Shown here: piece by piece, positions 21,701 through 33,059 of the stretch
Numbering within the stretch: position 1 is the stretch's first letter
How the letters are laid out: each line of letters opens with the position of its first letter
NCBI GenBank assembly: GCA_001557505.1
Contig: LSAX01000009.1
Span: 2,170,001 to 2,234,000 of the forward strand
From: Reticulascus tulasneorum
Lineage: Eukaryota; Ascomycota; Sordariomycetes; Glomerellales; Reticulascaceae
Length of the DNA: 64,000 nucleotides
Direction of reading: 5' to 3'
Translations under genes and position numbers: made by a program
Notes under the pieces: generated by a model
The model's input: the letters and a program-made list of their open reading frames with translations, nothing else
What the model was told of the DNA's origin: nothing
Databases searched by the model: none

Positions 21701-24062
21701 GGCCGTCAGTAGCAAAGGTAACCTTAGGTGTTCTAGAAGAGCTTCGGCCTGTGGTTGGAGTGGCGTCATTTGGGAAGTTTGGAATAACCTCAAGCTTCAG
21801 AAACTCGCAGAAACTGGTAAACTCGGCGCGGTTAACCTGCAAATCTTTGACTGTCTGGTCGCTAAGAGACTTGAAAAAAGAGGATCGTGGAAGTCTGCAG
21901 TAAGCTACTTGCCAGAACAAACGAGTAAAAATGAGCTGCAGGGCCACATTGCCACGTGTTGGGGAATCGGGAGAACCGAACACTCTCAGTTGCTCCCTGT
22001 TTTCAATAGCTCGACCAATAGTCTCAGACCACAACTCATCTGGTGTCATGGTTTCGACGTGTTGAAAGATCAAGTCTCTCCTTTGTTTCTTGAATCCCCA
22101 CAAAACCGATATCAAAAGCCGCCACTTGTCCATATTTGCTTCCCATACTCTGGGCTCAATTGCCCCGATCTTCTGTGGCTGGTTGAACGGTATCGCTCGG
22201 TCCTCTTTGGACAGGGTCAAGTCTTCCAAATCATCCTCGACTGGCCGTGAGCTTCGCGCTTTCTCCGGAGTAACAAGATCGATATATTCTGAGGGTTTTC
22301 GGATAATGATGTGTTCATTGGTGAGATCGACTACGTCTCTATTCTTCGCGTAGCCTTCTGTGGACTCTCTCTTCAGCATGCGGTGCTCTGAAGCACGTTG
22401 TGGAGTAACCCCTGGGTTCGTCGGAGTATTTGATCTAGGGTCAAGTGGAATATCACCAGTCAAGTCCATTGCGTTGCTGGTGACAAGTCCATCATCCACG
22501 ATGAACCCACTGTCACTTACGCCATCATCCTCGGATTCGCTAGTGATTACCTCGCCATCATCGTCCGACAGTATTTCAAGCCGTGACAGCTTGATAGATC
22601 GTCGTCGAGGTAGCGATTGGAGCTTGGGAGGCTCCCGGTTTGTCAAAACATCGACAAGCCATGACTGATACTGTAGGTCCTCGACGCTCCCTTCCAGACA
22701 GCGAGCCTGACGACGCAATTGATCTTCATTAGACCACTTTTCTTCCAGTATTCTAGCTCGCAAGGTCCCGATCCTGCTGTTGAGCTCTTCGACACGCTTC
22801 ATGGCCCTCTTGATCTCTTCATTCCGACCCAGTCGTCGGGCATCATGCCAAAGCTTGTTAGCGTTTCGCACATGTCTTTGAAGTTTGGATTCAGTCCAGA
22901 TCGCAATAATTCGCTCAGTGGCATCGTCTAGCACGGCGTTCACTTCCTCGAAGCCGAGATTTGATGCTTTGCCGGCTTTGACTAGCTCCCTCTCCGTTTC
23001 TTCTTCTTCAATCTCGCGCAATGTGTCCGAATCATAGTCCTCCTCATCACCCGAATCTCCAAAGGCTGGAAGCACTTTGTCACCGTCCTCGGATCCTGGA
23101 CTCGGCGATCTATCAGTGAATGGCGCGCCGCCACTCATGATCAAGTTTAGTGAGGCGTCGTTCGAACGGAGAAGTCTCTGCATCGCCCGCTTCGCTTGCA
23201 ACCTTCTTCCCGGGGGGATCCGCTTGATTCGCCACCACGAGAAGCTTCGTTGCGATTCCGGAATACCTCTCGACATATTCGAGGACAGGCTAGACCGTGG
23301 CGCTATGTCGGCCAATCTGAGTACCCCCCCTCCAAGGTATGCACTAGGTGACGCATGTTCCCATTCTTTGGCACTGCTTCGCGGAGAGGGAGGCAAAGTT
23401 ACGGCATCTGCCGCTGTTGGGATAGGTTTCCGGCTTAGTGAGTCAACGGTTGCCGAAACAAGCAGAGGCGCTATCTTTCTTCTCTTCTGCGGCGGTTCAT
23501 TTATTGCGACAGAACTGTCGCCAATCTGCATGTGGGTTAAGGCGCTTGTGGGCTGTAAAGACAGGGCTATGAGAGGGATGTCCTCGCTTATTTTCTCAGG
23601 CGTTTTCTGCTTCGGTAAAGCCTGACCTTGAGTTTCCGAAGAGGGATGCTCCTGTCTTTCTTTTGGGTTCCCTTGCCCTGTTGATGGTTCATCTTGGTCA
23701 GAGAGATCCTGGGTACCATCGATAGACTCAAAGTCAGGCTCCCTCAGATAGCGGGCTTTCCATTTGTGATATTGGGGGCTCTTTGACTTCAGATGCTTGA
23801 TTGCTTTCATTATTGTCATTTTGTGCACCATTTTCTTGAGTCCGAGGTCGTGCAACAAGCCGTCGGTTGACTTGAAAACATCCTCGTACGTAAGGAGAGT
23901 TTCCCCGTCCACTTCATGATCATTGAGCGCCTTAGAAAGGGAAACTGGGTCTGGTCGCTTGGATAGAACACGGGGGAGCCACGGCCGGTCCTGGGAGCAC
24001 AACTCTTGCACAGTAGTCTCGACATCCCAACTAAAAGGGTCATCGTCCTTTGCCCCTTCCAT
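18725..24062 (-). CDS. SNF2-family chromatin remodelling ATPase, ATRX/RAD54-like, with SAM-like N-terminus
   Basis: Exons 24062-19347 and 19297-18725 (49-nt intron) give about 1,761 residues. The start is the first ATG; upstream codons in frame are non-ATG. Residues about 9-95 (FSWDVETTVQELC... HDLGLKKMVHKMTIMKAIKHL) resemble a SAM protein-interaction domain. A long acidic, low-complexity middle with coiled-coil (about 380-480) precedes the ATPase: HTMGLGKTMQ at about residue 905 (motif I), DEAHKMKNPNT at about 1030 (motif II), TGSPLANNVEEY, then the helicase C lobe with FTQSIPTLNYLEALL, STNAGGVGLNIFGA and QQAVGRAYRIGQT near 1350. Such proteins move or exchange nucleosomes in heterochromatin or repair. 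The exact ortholog cannot be fixed. The 3' end is uncertain, because GTAAGA near 18754 could be a donor to a further small exon. Confidence 0.9.
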
Positions 24063-25891
24063 GGTGCCTGCAAAACTTAGTCCATTAGGCAACACGAAGA
24101 TGGGAGGTCAAAAAGGCCTTGATTCGCTAGTAGAAACATCGAGGACTCGAAGAGCTGTTGAAGTCAACATCTCAGGAAATAATGTTAAGAACTAGATAGA
24201 GTGCGATGGGAAGTCGGCCTTGATAAATGGGGAAGCGACGAGGGAACGTATTGCAAGGCAAGGAATGGCTCAGTGGAAGTATCGCACGTGTGCACACTCC
24301 GTCCCGCATGATGCTGTATCGACTCTCGTAAATGAAACTCAACTTACTTAGATAGCCAGATCAGATGCTACAAGGCTAGACGAGCTTCATCTCGTGACAT
24401 TCGGTCCAACCTCCAGATGCCAGTCTTTCGATCTTTGCTGGCTAGATCGCGATGTATGCGGTGTGATCTGATGTGTGATCTGATGTGATGTTGGCACCTG
24501 CGCTGTTGAGAGAGGGTGTGCGAGACGAACCAAGCGAGTGGCAGGGACACGCCTGTCTTCGTTGGCGAGTACCTAGTAGCAGTCGGTCGTTACTTACCCA
24601 CCCTACGCTTAAGCCCCAGGGAAAGAACGAACAAGAGGAGAAGTACTGGAGTGAACGGGCTCTCTACGCCTACCGTCAGATATCAATATTCAGGGCAGAA
24701 TGAGCATCTCCTTGTCTCATAATGTTCTTGTGAGAGAGCGAACGAGGTCCTGGGTTTGCACAGTTTCATCTGGGACAGCCAACGCGTGAAGAGCATGAAG
24801 AGCCTGGTCGGTGTTGGCGGGCCGGCGGCTGCCTCTGGGGGGCAACAGGCAGGTGTTCACGTGATAAGCTAACCGCTGAGGCCGCCATCGTAGCGACCCC
24901 CATGTACTGGAACACCAACCAATATGCCCCGCGAGACCCTGGATTGTAAGGGGGATGCTATAAACACAATTGGACTTTGCCGTCTCTAAGTGAGTTCGTT
25001 GCACAGCAATATCGCGGTGTGACAGCTCGCTGCTAGACTAGATGCCACAATCTCTGCCAGTAGACCCTGGTAGCCACCAACACATCGAGTTGGGGAGACC
25101 AAAGTCTATTCCTCGAGCCGCAGGTGCAACTAGAAATACTTCCGCCTGAGCTATCGCTCTCCGCTATTAGCGCTGCTGGTGATATTGCCGGTCCCTGCGT
25201 TGGCTCCAAGTGCACCACCATACGGCAGACATCTCTCCAGATTCCGAATAAGTCCGCATACGGTGTACACGATATATATATAGGTAGTGCTGCGGCTTTG
25301 TAGCACATATCGTGTCTTACGGGTGTTTAAAGCCAAAGTTCGGATTTATGAGCAGGTTTCAAGTCGCTGACCCTCGAGTTCAAGAGAACTCTCGAGATCT
25401 CGTTATCTCAAACATTACAAAATGTTTCATTTAACATTACAAAGAAACATCATTTGGGGATCAAATAGCAAAGCTCGGCATAAGTTATCAACTTGATAAA
25501 AAAGCTTGATGTTTCTCGGACAAAGCCACTTGTTGACAAATCCAGTAGAGCCTTAAAGAGCTCTCTGTCTGGATTGCAAATCGACTTAAAAGTAAGAATC
25601 CGATATACCCCACCATGAGAGTGGGGGATGCCCAATACAGTAATTACTTCCAGGCACTTCAAATGAATCAGTCGCATGCAGTTAGTAATAGTGGTTGAAT
25701 GCGCTCCATCGTGAAAACAGTATGCCAAGGTAGGTCTTGATTGTTCCACCAGGCTGCTTCGAAAGCCTTCGACCTTGTCCCACAGCTCGTTCTCGCAGCT
25801 ACCAGCCAGCCTCATTCGCGTCTTTCAAGAAACCTCGGTTTCTCGTTACTGTTACCGGCTCGGGCTATTAGACCGGCATCGGCCTGACGCC
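24063..25891. other. Divergent intergenic region between the SNF2 and glutathione synthetase genes
   Basis: Shared promoter region of about 1.8 kb. It contains overlapping TGATGTG/TGATCTGATGT repeats at about 24465-24490, a TATATATATA run near 25271-25281 and a TTTAACATTACAAA pair near 25415-25445. A minus-strand frame at 25450-25815 (121 codons) shows no motif. Confidence 0.45.
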
Positions 25892-27639
25892 ATGGAGACC
25901 CAGACGGCATTGGCCGAGGAGCAGTATCCTCCTGAGACCAGCGCCGAGGAAAAGCAGGATCTCATCCAGACAGTCAAGGACTGGGCAATTGGCAATGGCC
26001 TCTCCGTTCGGCCGGCACCATCCATTGTTCCCGAGGACGTAGACCCAAAGGGAATGCTTGCAATCAACGTCCCCGTGACGCTCTTCCCCAGCCCATTCCC
26101 GCGCCGATGCTTTGAACAGGCACGATCCGTACAAAAGGCCTACAATGAGCTTTATGCCGCTATTGCCAGAGATGAGAATTTCCTCGAAGAAGCTTTGAAG
26201 GAGTATGTCACACTGCTCTCTACCCCCACAACCGCCGTTTCCAACAACACTTCTGCATGTCTACGACTCGAGCTAATACTCGTTTAGGGTAATGGATGGC
26301 GATGACTTCATTGGAAAGCTCTGGGGTGTTCATCTGCGAGTGAAGAAGGAAGGCTACGCCCAGGTAGCTCCATCCGTTGATTTCGTGCAGCTGGATACTG
26401 ACAGACATGCAGAACCTCTCACTCGGGCTCTTCAGATCCGATTACTTGGTTCATCAAGACACTTCTTCTTCGGAACCGGTTCGCCAGGTCAAGCAAGTCG
26501 AATTCAACACGATTGCATCTTCATTTGGCGGTCTCTCTTCCCAGACCACCCTACTGCACAAGTAAGTCAACTGACTACATTATGCTGGTAGCTAGCATGT
26601 TCTAAACCTTTGCAGGTTTCTTGCTAGTGCTGAATATCCACTTCTGGACAACCCCATACAAGCAGGCGCTCTTAATTTACCAGATAATGATAGCACAACA
26701 CACCTAGCGGCCGGTCTTCGAGCAGCGTTTGATGCCTACTCTGAATCCAAACTTGGCCACGAGCGTTGTGTCTTGTTTGTAGTCCAGGGAGGCGAGAGAA
26801 ACATTTTTGATCAGAGGCATCTTGAATATGGCCTCGCAAGTGCCTCGCCATCAATTCGGGTTTTCCGGCTAGCTTTCGCGGATATCATCAAACATACAAG
26901 CATTGCCGAGACACCAGAGCGACAGCTACTCTATCGACTGCCCCGAAACAAGTCGAAGGTGTTTGAAGTTGCTGTGGTTTATTTTAGAGCTGGCTATGGC
27001 CCAGCAGACTATTCCGATGAGACATCATGGGATGCGCGTTACCAGCTTGAGAGATCTGCGGCTATTAGGTGCCCTACGGTCTTGACCCAGCTTGCCGGTA
27101 CCAAGAAGGTTCAACAACTGCTAGCAACGCCACGGTCTTCTTCCGCCGCTTCCATTCTCGGTCGTTTTATTCCCGAAGGCGCGCCATCCACAGAAGAGGT
27201 TTGGCAAACGTTCACAAACATCTACCCCATGGACGAGTCCAAGGCTGGCCTGGAAGCGCGAAAACTGGCTCTAGACCCGGAATCGTGCAAGAATTATGTC
27301 CTCAAGCCTCAGCGAGAAGGCGGAGGGAACAACCATTACCGGACTGACATTCCCGAGTTCCTGAAGAATACTCCTCAAGCTCACTGGGGATCGTACATTT
27401 TGATGGAGCTGATCACGCCTCCCAACCAGAAGAATGTCATTCTACGGAATGGCAATCTTGAGGAGGGCGGTGTCATTTGCGAGCTTGGAATTTACGGTAC
27501 TTGCTTGTGGAACCAAGTCACTGGAGAGGTTCTTCGCAATGAGGAGGCTGGATATCTCCTTCGTACGAAAGGTGATACCAGCGATGAAGGAGGGGTTGCT
27601 GCTGGATTCGGATGCATGGACAGTTGTGCCTTGGTATGA
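25892..27639 (+). CDS. GSH2: Glutathione synthetase
   Basis: Exons 25892-26202, 26288-26363, 26413-26561 and 26616-27639 give 519 residues, close to the usual eukaryotic length. The enzyme joins gamma-glutamylcysteine and glycine with ATP, the second step of glutathione synthesis, in the cytosol. Eukaryotic GS features are visible: FPRRCFEQARSVQKAYNELY, LWGVHLRVKKEG, LGLFRSDYLVH, KQVEFNTIASSFGGLS, FVVQGGERNIFDQRHLEY, the ATP-grasp segment NYVLKPQREGGGNN, and the C-terminal glycine-rich loop EGGVAAGFGCMDS. Introns 2 and 3 had to be removed to restore VKKEGYAQNLSLGLF and TTLLHKFLASAEYP. The start (GCCATGG) is the first in-frame ATG after the upstream region. No defect is visible. Confidence 0.95.
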
Positions 27640-28456
27640 CCTGGACAGTAAAAAGAGCCTACAAAGTCTAGCATTGTGAAATGTTACTACGAAACAGTTC
27701 CTAACCTCCCACAAAAGCCGAGTCGCATTGGCAATAGTACTGGCGTTTATGCCCAGCTTTTATCATCCTCGTAGATGAGTCGAATTTTCCCACCTTTCTC
27801 GGAAGTGCTACATGTGATGGAACACCTGTACCACTGCGTTTCTTTTTCAGGAAAAGACTCACAGAGTCTAATAGCGAAACATAGCAAAGGGGAGATAGAA
27901 TCCAGGGCAAACACACTTGGCTCCGATCGTGGTAGAGACCAGTCAAGTGAGGTAGAGAAGGAACAAACTCTAGCTCCAGAACGTGAGTATAAAGGGGCAT
28001 CACGAAATCTTGAGGTAGGGTAGAGCTTCCTCCAGCTGGATCCATGATGTGGCGTAGCTGTAGCGAAGACAAGGCACCGAGATGAGCTGCCGCCAGAGCG
28101 CACTTTAGAAACAACGCTTTGGCACTGGGCAACGACAGGAGACGGTAGTAGATCCATGGCAACCAGTGGAGAACCAACATGACAGATGATGATCCTGGTG
28201 CTGAGTGAAAATGGTGAGCAGTTCTCAACAAAGCAATGGCAAGGGGGTGGCAAGTTTAATCAGACGAAGCGCCTCAGCTCCGCTAATAAAGATGGTATCA
28301 AATCTCGTTCTAGGCTTTTATACACACTATCCGACCAAATCCGACCATCAGGCATATGAGACAAATGAATCCGGTGCAGAGTGGGGAGAAGTCCGGCAGG
28401 TCGGGATAGAACACTTCCTCGTCCTTCATAAAATCCGTTGCGCGCAAATGTTGTAA
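27640..28456. other. Convergent 3' intergenic region
   Basis: This 817-nt spacer lies between the ends of the glutathione synthetase gene and the RIM1-like gene. Two overlapping minus-strand frames of 176 and 168 codons (27701-28253) compete and neither shows a domain, so both are probably chance frames. No repeat or RNA gene was seen. Confidence 0.5.
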
Positions 28457-29021
28457 TTACTCGTTCGGCGCTGTGCCGGTCTGAGGGCGCTTGAGAACTT
28501 CGATGTTGCCTATTGAATGTTAGTTCATGGAGTGCTGTCCGCAGGAATTGATGGCCGACATACGCTGGATGATGTTCAGCGAGCTGCGAGTCTTGCCCTC
28601 AGCATCTTGGTAGACGCTCATCGTCGCATCGCCCTCGACGTAGACCAATGATCTGAAAGAGGGGCCCAAATTAGCTTCATTGACACCTCAAGCACCTCTC
28701 ACAAGGCCCTAGAAAGCCAGCATGGAAGATGGAAAACGATGCAACATACCCCTTAGGCAGGCTCTGGAGGAAATCCCGGCGGGGGCCCTCGGACTCAAAG
28801 CTCGCAACGCGGAACCAGCTGGTCTGGCGGTTATCCTTGGGGCCGCTGTTGCTGGCCACGGCGTACTTGATAATCTCGTGGCCGGTGCTGGTGGCCTGCA
28901 ATTCGGGCGTATCGGCCAGGTGGCCGACGATGGTGATGCGGGCGACGTTTCGGGAGGGAGAGGAGCTGAAGGCGCGGACGAAGCGCGGGGCTGCGGTTGC
29001 GCGGCGGATGATAGCAGACAT
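28457..29021 (-). CDS. RIM1: Mitochondrial single-stranded DNA-binding protein (RIM1/SSB family)
   Basis: Exons 29021-28750, 28652-28564 and 28509-28457 give 137 residues, the usual size for mitochondrial SSB. It coats single-stranded mtDNA during replication and repair. The N-terminus (MSAIIRRATAAPRFVRAFSS) is a typical arginine-rich mitochondrial presequence. The OB-fold follows: ARITIVGHLADTPEL, IIKYAVASNS, NRQTSWFRVASF, then across the introns LPKGSLVYVEGD and SSLNIIQRNIEVLKRP. The last exon encodes only 17 residues and was found by phase matching. The gene is divergent from the STE3 gene to its right. Confidence 0.93.
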
Positions 29022-30392
29022 CTTGGGCTTGATGGGGTTCTATTGAGGATAGAAATAGGAATGGCGAGACGGAGGCGAGATTATCGAGTTTTAATTGTGG
29101 GAGAGTTCTGGGTGATATGTCGAATGCGACGGAAGTTTGACGTAAGGCAGGGCACGATATCGCGGTTTGCATGAAATTGAAGCCCCGTCGCGCCAGACCG
29201 TGTTGGACGCGATCAGGGGTAAAATTAGTGGCTCGTGCGCCTGGACAGTGTGCACTGAGCCGCGAAGGGGGTATTAATATTCATCTATCACGATTTCGTT
29301 TCCTTCATTAAGGTACTTGCTACGATACGGAGAGGTTTGATAAAATTAGTTGATATTATTCATCTATCGGATAACTCGAAGTCGTTCACAACAACTTCCC
29401 GAAGCTTTCCCGACTTACACACAACCCCATTGAGCTATTTCTCAATAGAAAGCCCTATTTGAACACTCATCTAGCTTCAACTCTTCTCGTACCGCTCCTA
29501 GTATCAAGTCACTTCTCGACGGCTCGATCCGACTTCAAGTGAAGGGAACCATGGCAGATCAAAAATCATTGTTGGCGACTGAGTCCCCTAGCTGTGTGAC
29601 GGCTGCGGCCGGAAGTGCATTGGTGATGTCGGTTCAACCTCCACCATCCTCCCAGCCAGTCAGGACTGGATGCAGTGCGATAAGTTACGTAGGTGAAAAG
29701 ACAGCCTCATGTATGACATGTCACAGCTTTCTAATTCATGGGCCCATGGTATGTTTTACTTTGGCTGGAGGAGCTGCGAGCGGCGCTTTGTGGCCCTCAA
29801 ACTGAGCGACCATTCCCAAATCTGGCTTCAATAGAAGACTGAATAGGATCAACACCTTCGACAGTCGCAACAACTGCCGCGACCGGCGCTTACCCTGCCG
29901 GCAATCACCTCTATTCAGGAATTTTCATCCATTGCTCGTCACTTTTGACGGAATGTTCCTTTTGTTCTGATGCACACGCTGTTGATACATCATGTCGCGG
30001 TATTGTGTCCTACCAAGTCAACCATGCTTCCTTCGGCTCTATTCACATCTCATATGTCCTATTCGCCAAGTTAGACAATTAGAGCTGGCTCTTCTGTAAA
30101 CCCGTCCGTCATGCTTTCTCGTATAAGACCCGTACCGCAGGATCTGCTACTGCTCGCAACATAGGATCACAGGCTTTGTCTTTTCACCACGGTTTGTGTC
30201 GTCTCCGTGTTCCCCGTACTCTTCTACCTGTCTTTACAAGATATTCAGCAGTCATCATCACTTGCGTGGCTAACCCTCAAAGCAATTCGCAAAGGCGTCA
30301 CGCAGGAACGTGGTACAGAATAAACTAGCGCGAAGTGCGAAGCTCTCTCTGCAGCGAGCTTTGAGCAGATCTTGGTCTTTCCACTACCCATC
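29022..30392. other. Divergent intergenic region between RIM1 and the pheromone receptor gene
   Basis: 1.37 kb holding both promoters. A plus-strand ATG at 29551 in good context (AACCATGG) opens about 85 codons with CVTAAAG and CMTCHSF segments. It could be a short gene or an upstream exon, but no family was recognised. No repeats or RNA genes were seen. Confidence 0.45.
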
Positions 30393-32187
30393 ATGTCGCC
30401 TCTGCCGCTTGAGATTGCCCGTGCTTTGGTTGCGGCTCCGATGACACCAACCACTTACACGACACCGCTCCTCACCACCAATCTGGTGTGCAGGGTCCTC
30501 TTCGGCCTCTTGGCGAATCTCGTCTGTTGGGTACCACTGAGACTGTTGCACAAGAATGGCGAGTTCGCAGCGGTAGTCTTCATCGTCGATGTCATGATAC
30601 TCAACTTCATAAGTGTCATCAATGCTCTCATCTGGTCCAACGACGATGTCGCCTCCTGGTGGCCAGGGTATGGCTGGTGCGACTTGCAGAACTACCTCTA
30701 CAGTCCTCTACTGGCTCTCTACGCAACCTGTCTCCTGGCTATTGTGCGAAACCTAGCGCAACAAGTCGGCCTACTAAGAGCCAATCCCTTGACGGTTCGA
30801 GAGAAACACAGGAAGAATCTCATCCAGGCACTCATCATCTTCCCCCTTCCAATAATCCAGCTCGCTTGGATTTATCCTCTGACAGCACAGCGATACGTGG
30901 TTGGCACCTTGATCGGATGCAGTTGGCGCGCGAGCAATTCGTGGCCGTTTTTGGCCTTCTTCGTTCTTCCAAATCCTGTTCTAGCCTTGGTCGCAGGCGG
31001 TTATGCAAGTAAGTCGCAAGTTGTCATATTTGCTCAGTCATGCCGAAAACTAAACATGTTTCTCTCCAGTTCTCACCTGGAGGCGCTTCAAACAAGTCCA
31101 AAAGACCACTGAGTCTGCTCTTGTATCCAACAGCACTGCCAATTCAAGGTCGCATCGGACAAAGCGTCGACTTTACCTCATAACCATCTCCATTCTGATC
31201 CCCTACATACCGCTCATGTGCGTGTTTGCGGTATTCAACATTATGGATGCCATCCCTTTCAAATCATTTGATTTCGACAAGATTCACTACTCGAACAATC
31301 CGTATCCTTGGAACGCCATAACCCTCATCCCCTCATCAAGGATCAGATTCGTGCATATGAATGTGAAGTACATTGCCATCATCACGGCTATCCCTATCTT
31401 TTTGTTCTTCGGCATGACAAGGGATGCAATCAACACCTACAGACGGTACCTACTGGCTGTTGGCTTTGGCAATATATTCCCTATACTCCACGAGGAGTAC
31501 GATCCCGACCGGCCAAGAAACAGTCAGAACACTTCTGGATCGTGGGCAACTCAAAGGTAAGATTGTCTCCCAGGTGGGAGCCTAGGAGAGCGGGTGGATC
31601 GTATGCTAATCAGTATCTCTCTCGACAGTGACACACAAAAGTCAATTGCACGTGTGGGATTCCGCCAACTCAGCAGCCTCAGCCAGGCTTCGAGAGGGAG
31701 CGAAGCAACGCGGCATCCGTCCCAGCAACATCAGGACCCCGTTCTATTGACGGAAACTGGCCAGCGCGGAGTATCCTGCGTGCAGCCTTCGGCGTCAATG
31801 ACTTACTCAACCTCGCGGACGACTCAGCCCGAGGATGAGCCCATTGAACTGCCAAACCGGAATCCTTTCCTTTTCCGTACAACACTGGATTTTCCTCTGC
31901 CGCTACGGCTTCCGTTGCCGAACTTCCTCAAGAAGAAGCCGCCCCAGCTCGATTCTCAGCAGGCAGCGCTGAGACCGATGCCACAGGGGACAACAACACT
32001 CGGCCAAGAGGCATCATCCTACCCGAGAAATCACTGGACTGCTGCTCCGGATAGGTCCAGGATTCACACCAGAGTCTGGTCAGACGACGAGCAAGACTTT
32101 CCGGAGATCCAACCGGATCTCCATTCGGCATCACCAGCACAAGGTGTGACGATCCAGACGCATGTCACACGAGACCGAGGAGCGTAA
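30393..32187 (+). CDS. STE3: STE3-type pheromone receptor (GPCR for the lipidated a-factor-like pheromone)
   Basis: Exons 30393-31008, 31070-31556 and 31629-32187 give 553 residues. It is a class D, STE3-family seven-helix receptor at the plasma membrane that senses the farnesylated peptide pheromone and signals through a heterotrimeric G protein to the mating MAP-kinase cascade. Family features: the first helices FGLLANLVCWVPLRLLHKN, the conserved INALIW, GYGWCDLQNYL, and the cytosolic LTWRRFKQVQ segment, then two last helices (LYLITISILIPYIPLMCVF, YIAIITAIPIFLFFGM). The start is the ATG at 30393; seven upstream codons in frame lack one. The C-terminal tail of about 220 residues is Ser/Pro/Gln-rich, long compared with the yeast protein. 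It faces the ERF4 gene tail-to-tail. Confidence 0.93.
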
Positions 32188-33059
32188 TCTGAATAAGGAA
32201 GGGTCTGGTAGCTAGGGGATTGAAGTGCAGAGGCACTGCACTCTTAAGGATGTGTAACTTATCTATTCCTTTGTTTCTTGGACAGTGCCATAAGAAACAT
32301 CACTCTCCTTGTCATTCACTTTGGGCATCGAATTGTTTTCTTAGTTAATATTCTTACACTACCTTCGCAAGAAATGTGCGAGGTCCTGGGCGACTAGGGC
32401 TATGGGGTGACTAGGCGAGTGAATTGATTATTAAGTATGTCAAACTTGAGTTTGAACTCGACGGCCGCGTTGCATCTTGGCTCAGGCCGGACATTAATCG
32501 AGAGGTTTTATACCACTATCTGACACAATGATGCACAGACTACAAGATCATATAAACAGAATTGCTAGAGGGTAGGATAACGGTGTTTTCATTGTCTCCA
32601 TCTGGTAGAACCTGATCTGTCAACTATTACAAAAGAATATACGACTGACTCGAGTCAAAAGGATTTCTTATCCAACACGCCACGGCATCTCTGCCCACAT
32701 CTAACATAGGTATCACTCGTCCTTCTCTCTATCACGAAAATCTAACACTGTAAAACAGTGTTTGGTACAGGAGCGGTCAAAATCATCAATTCAAACAGAA
32801 ACTTCGCTAGTGAGTCTTCGCACGACCCGTAGACAGAAGATACCTAAACGCCATGCCATGCCTTGGTATAAGCCCAAACGAGGTAAAAGATAAAGTAGAA
32901 ATCGACGCCAAATATTGTAAGCGTCAGATGTACACGTGGGAGGGAGATCAGGATGGCTTGGCTTCGCCGAGTGTGGTGCTGTAAGTAAAAGAAAGAGCTG
33001 GCGACAACAAGTAAAAGGGCCGACGCCTGGCTGATTGATGCCCCATGGACAACCAGGCC
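32188..33059. other. Convergent 3' region between the STE3 and ERF4 genes
   Basis: 872 nt of AT-richer DNA carrying the 3' ends of both genes. A frame at 32791-33063 on the minus strand has no motif. Nothing else was recognised. Confidence 0.5.

Noticed and set aside
27701..28253. Two overlapping minus-strand frames of 176 and 168 codons
   Set aside because: They occupy the same DNA in different frames in a convergent 3' spacer, with no motif and no plausible gene signals.
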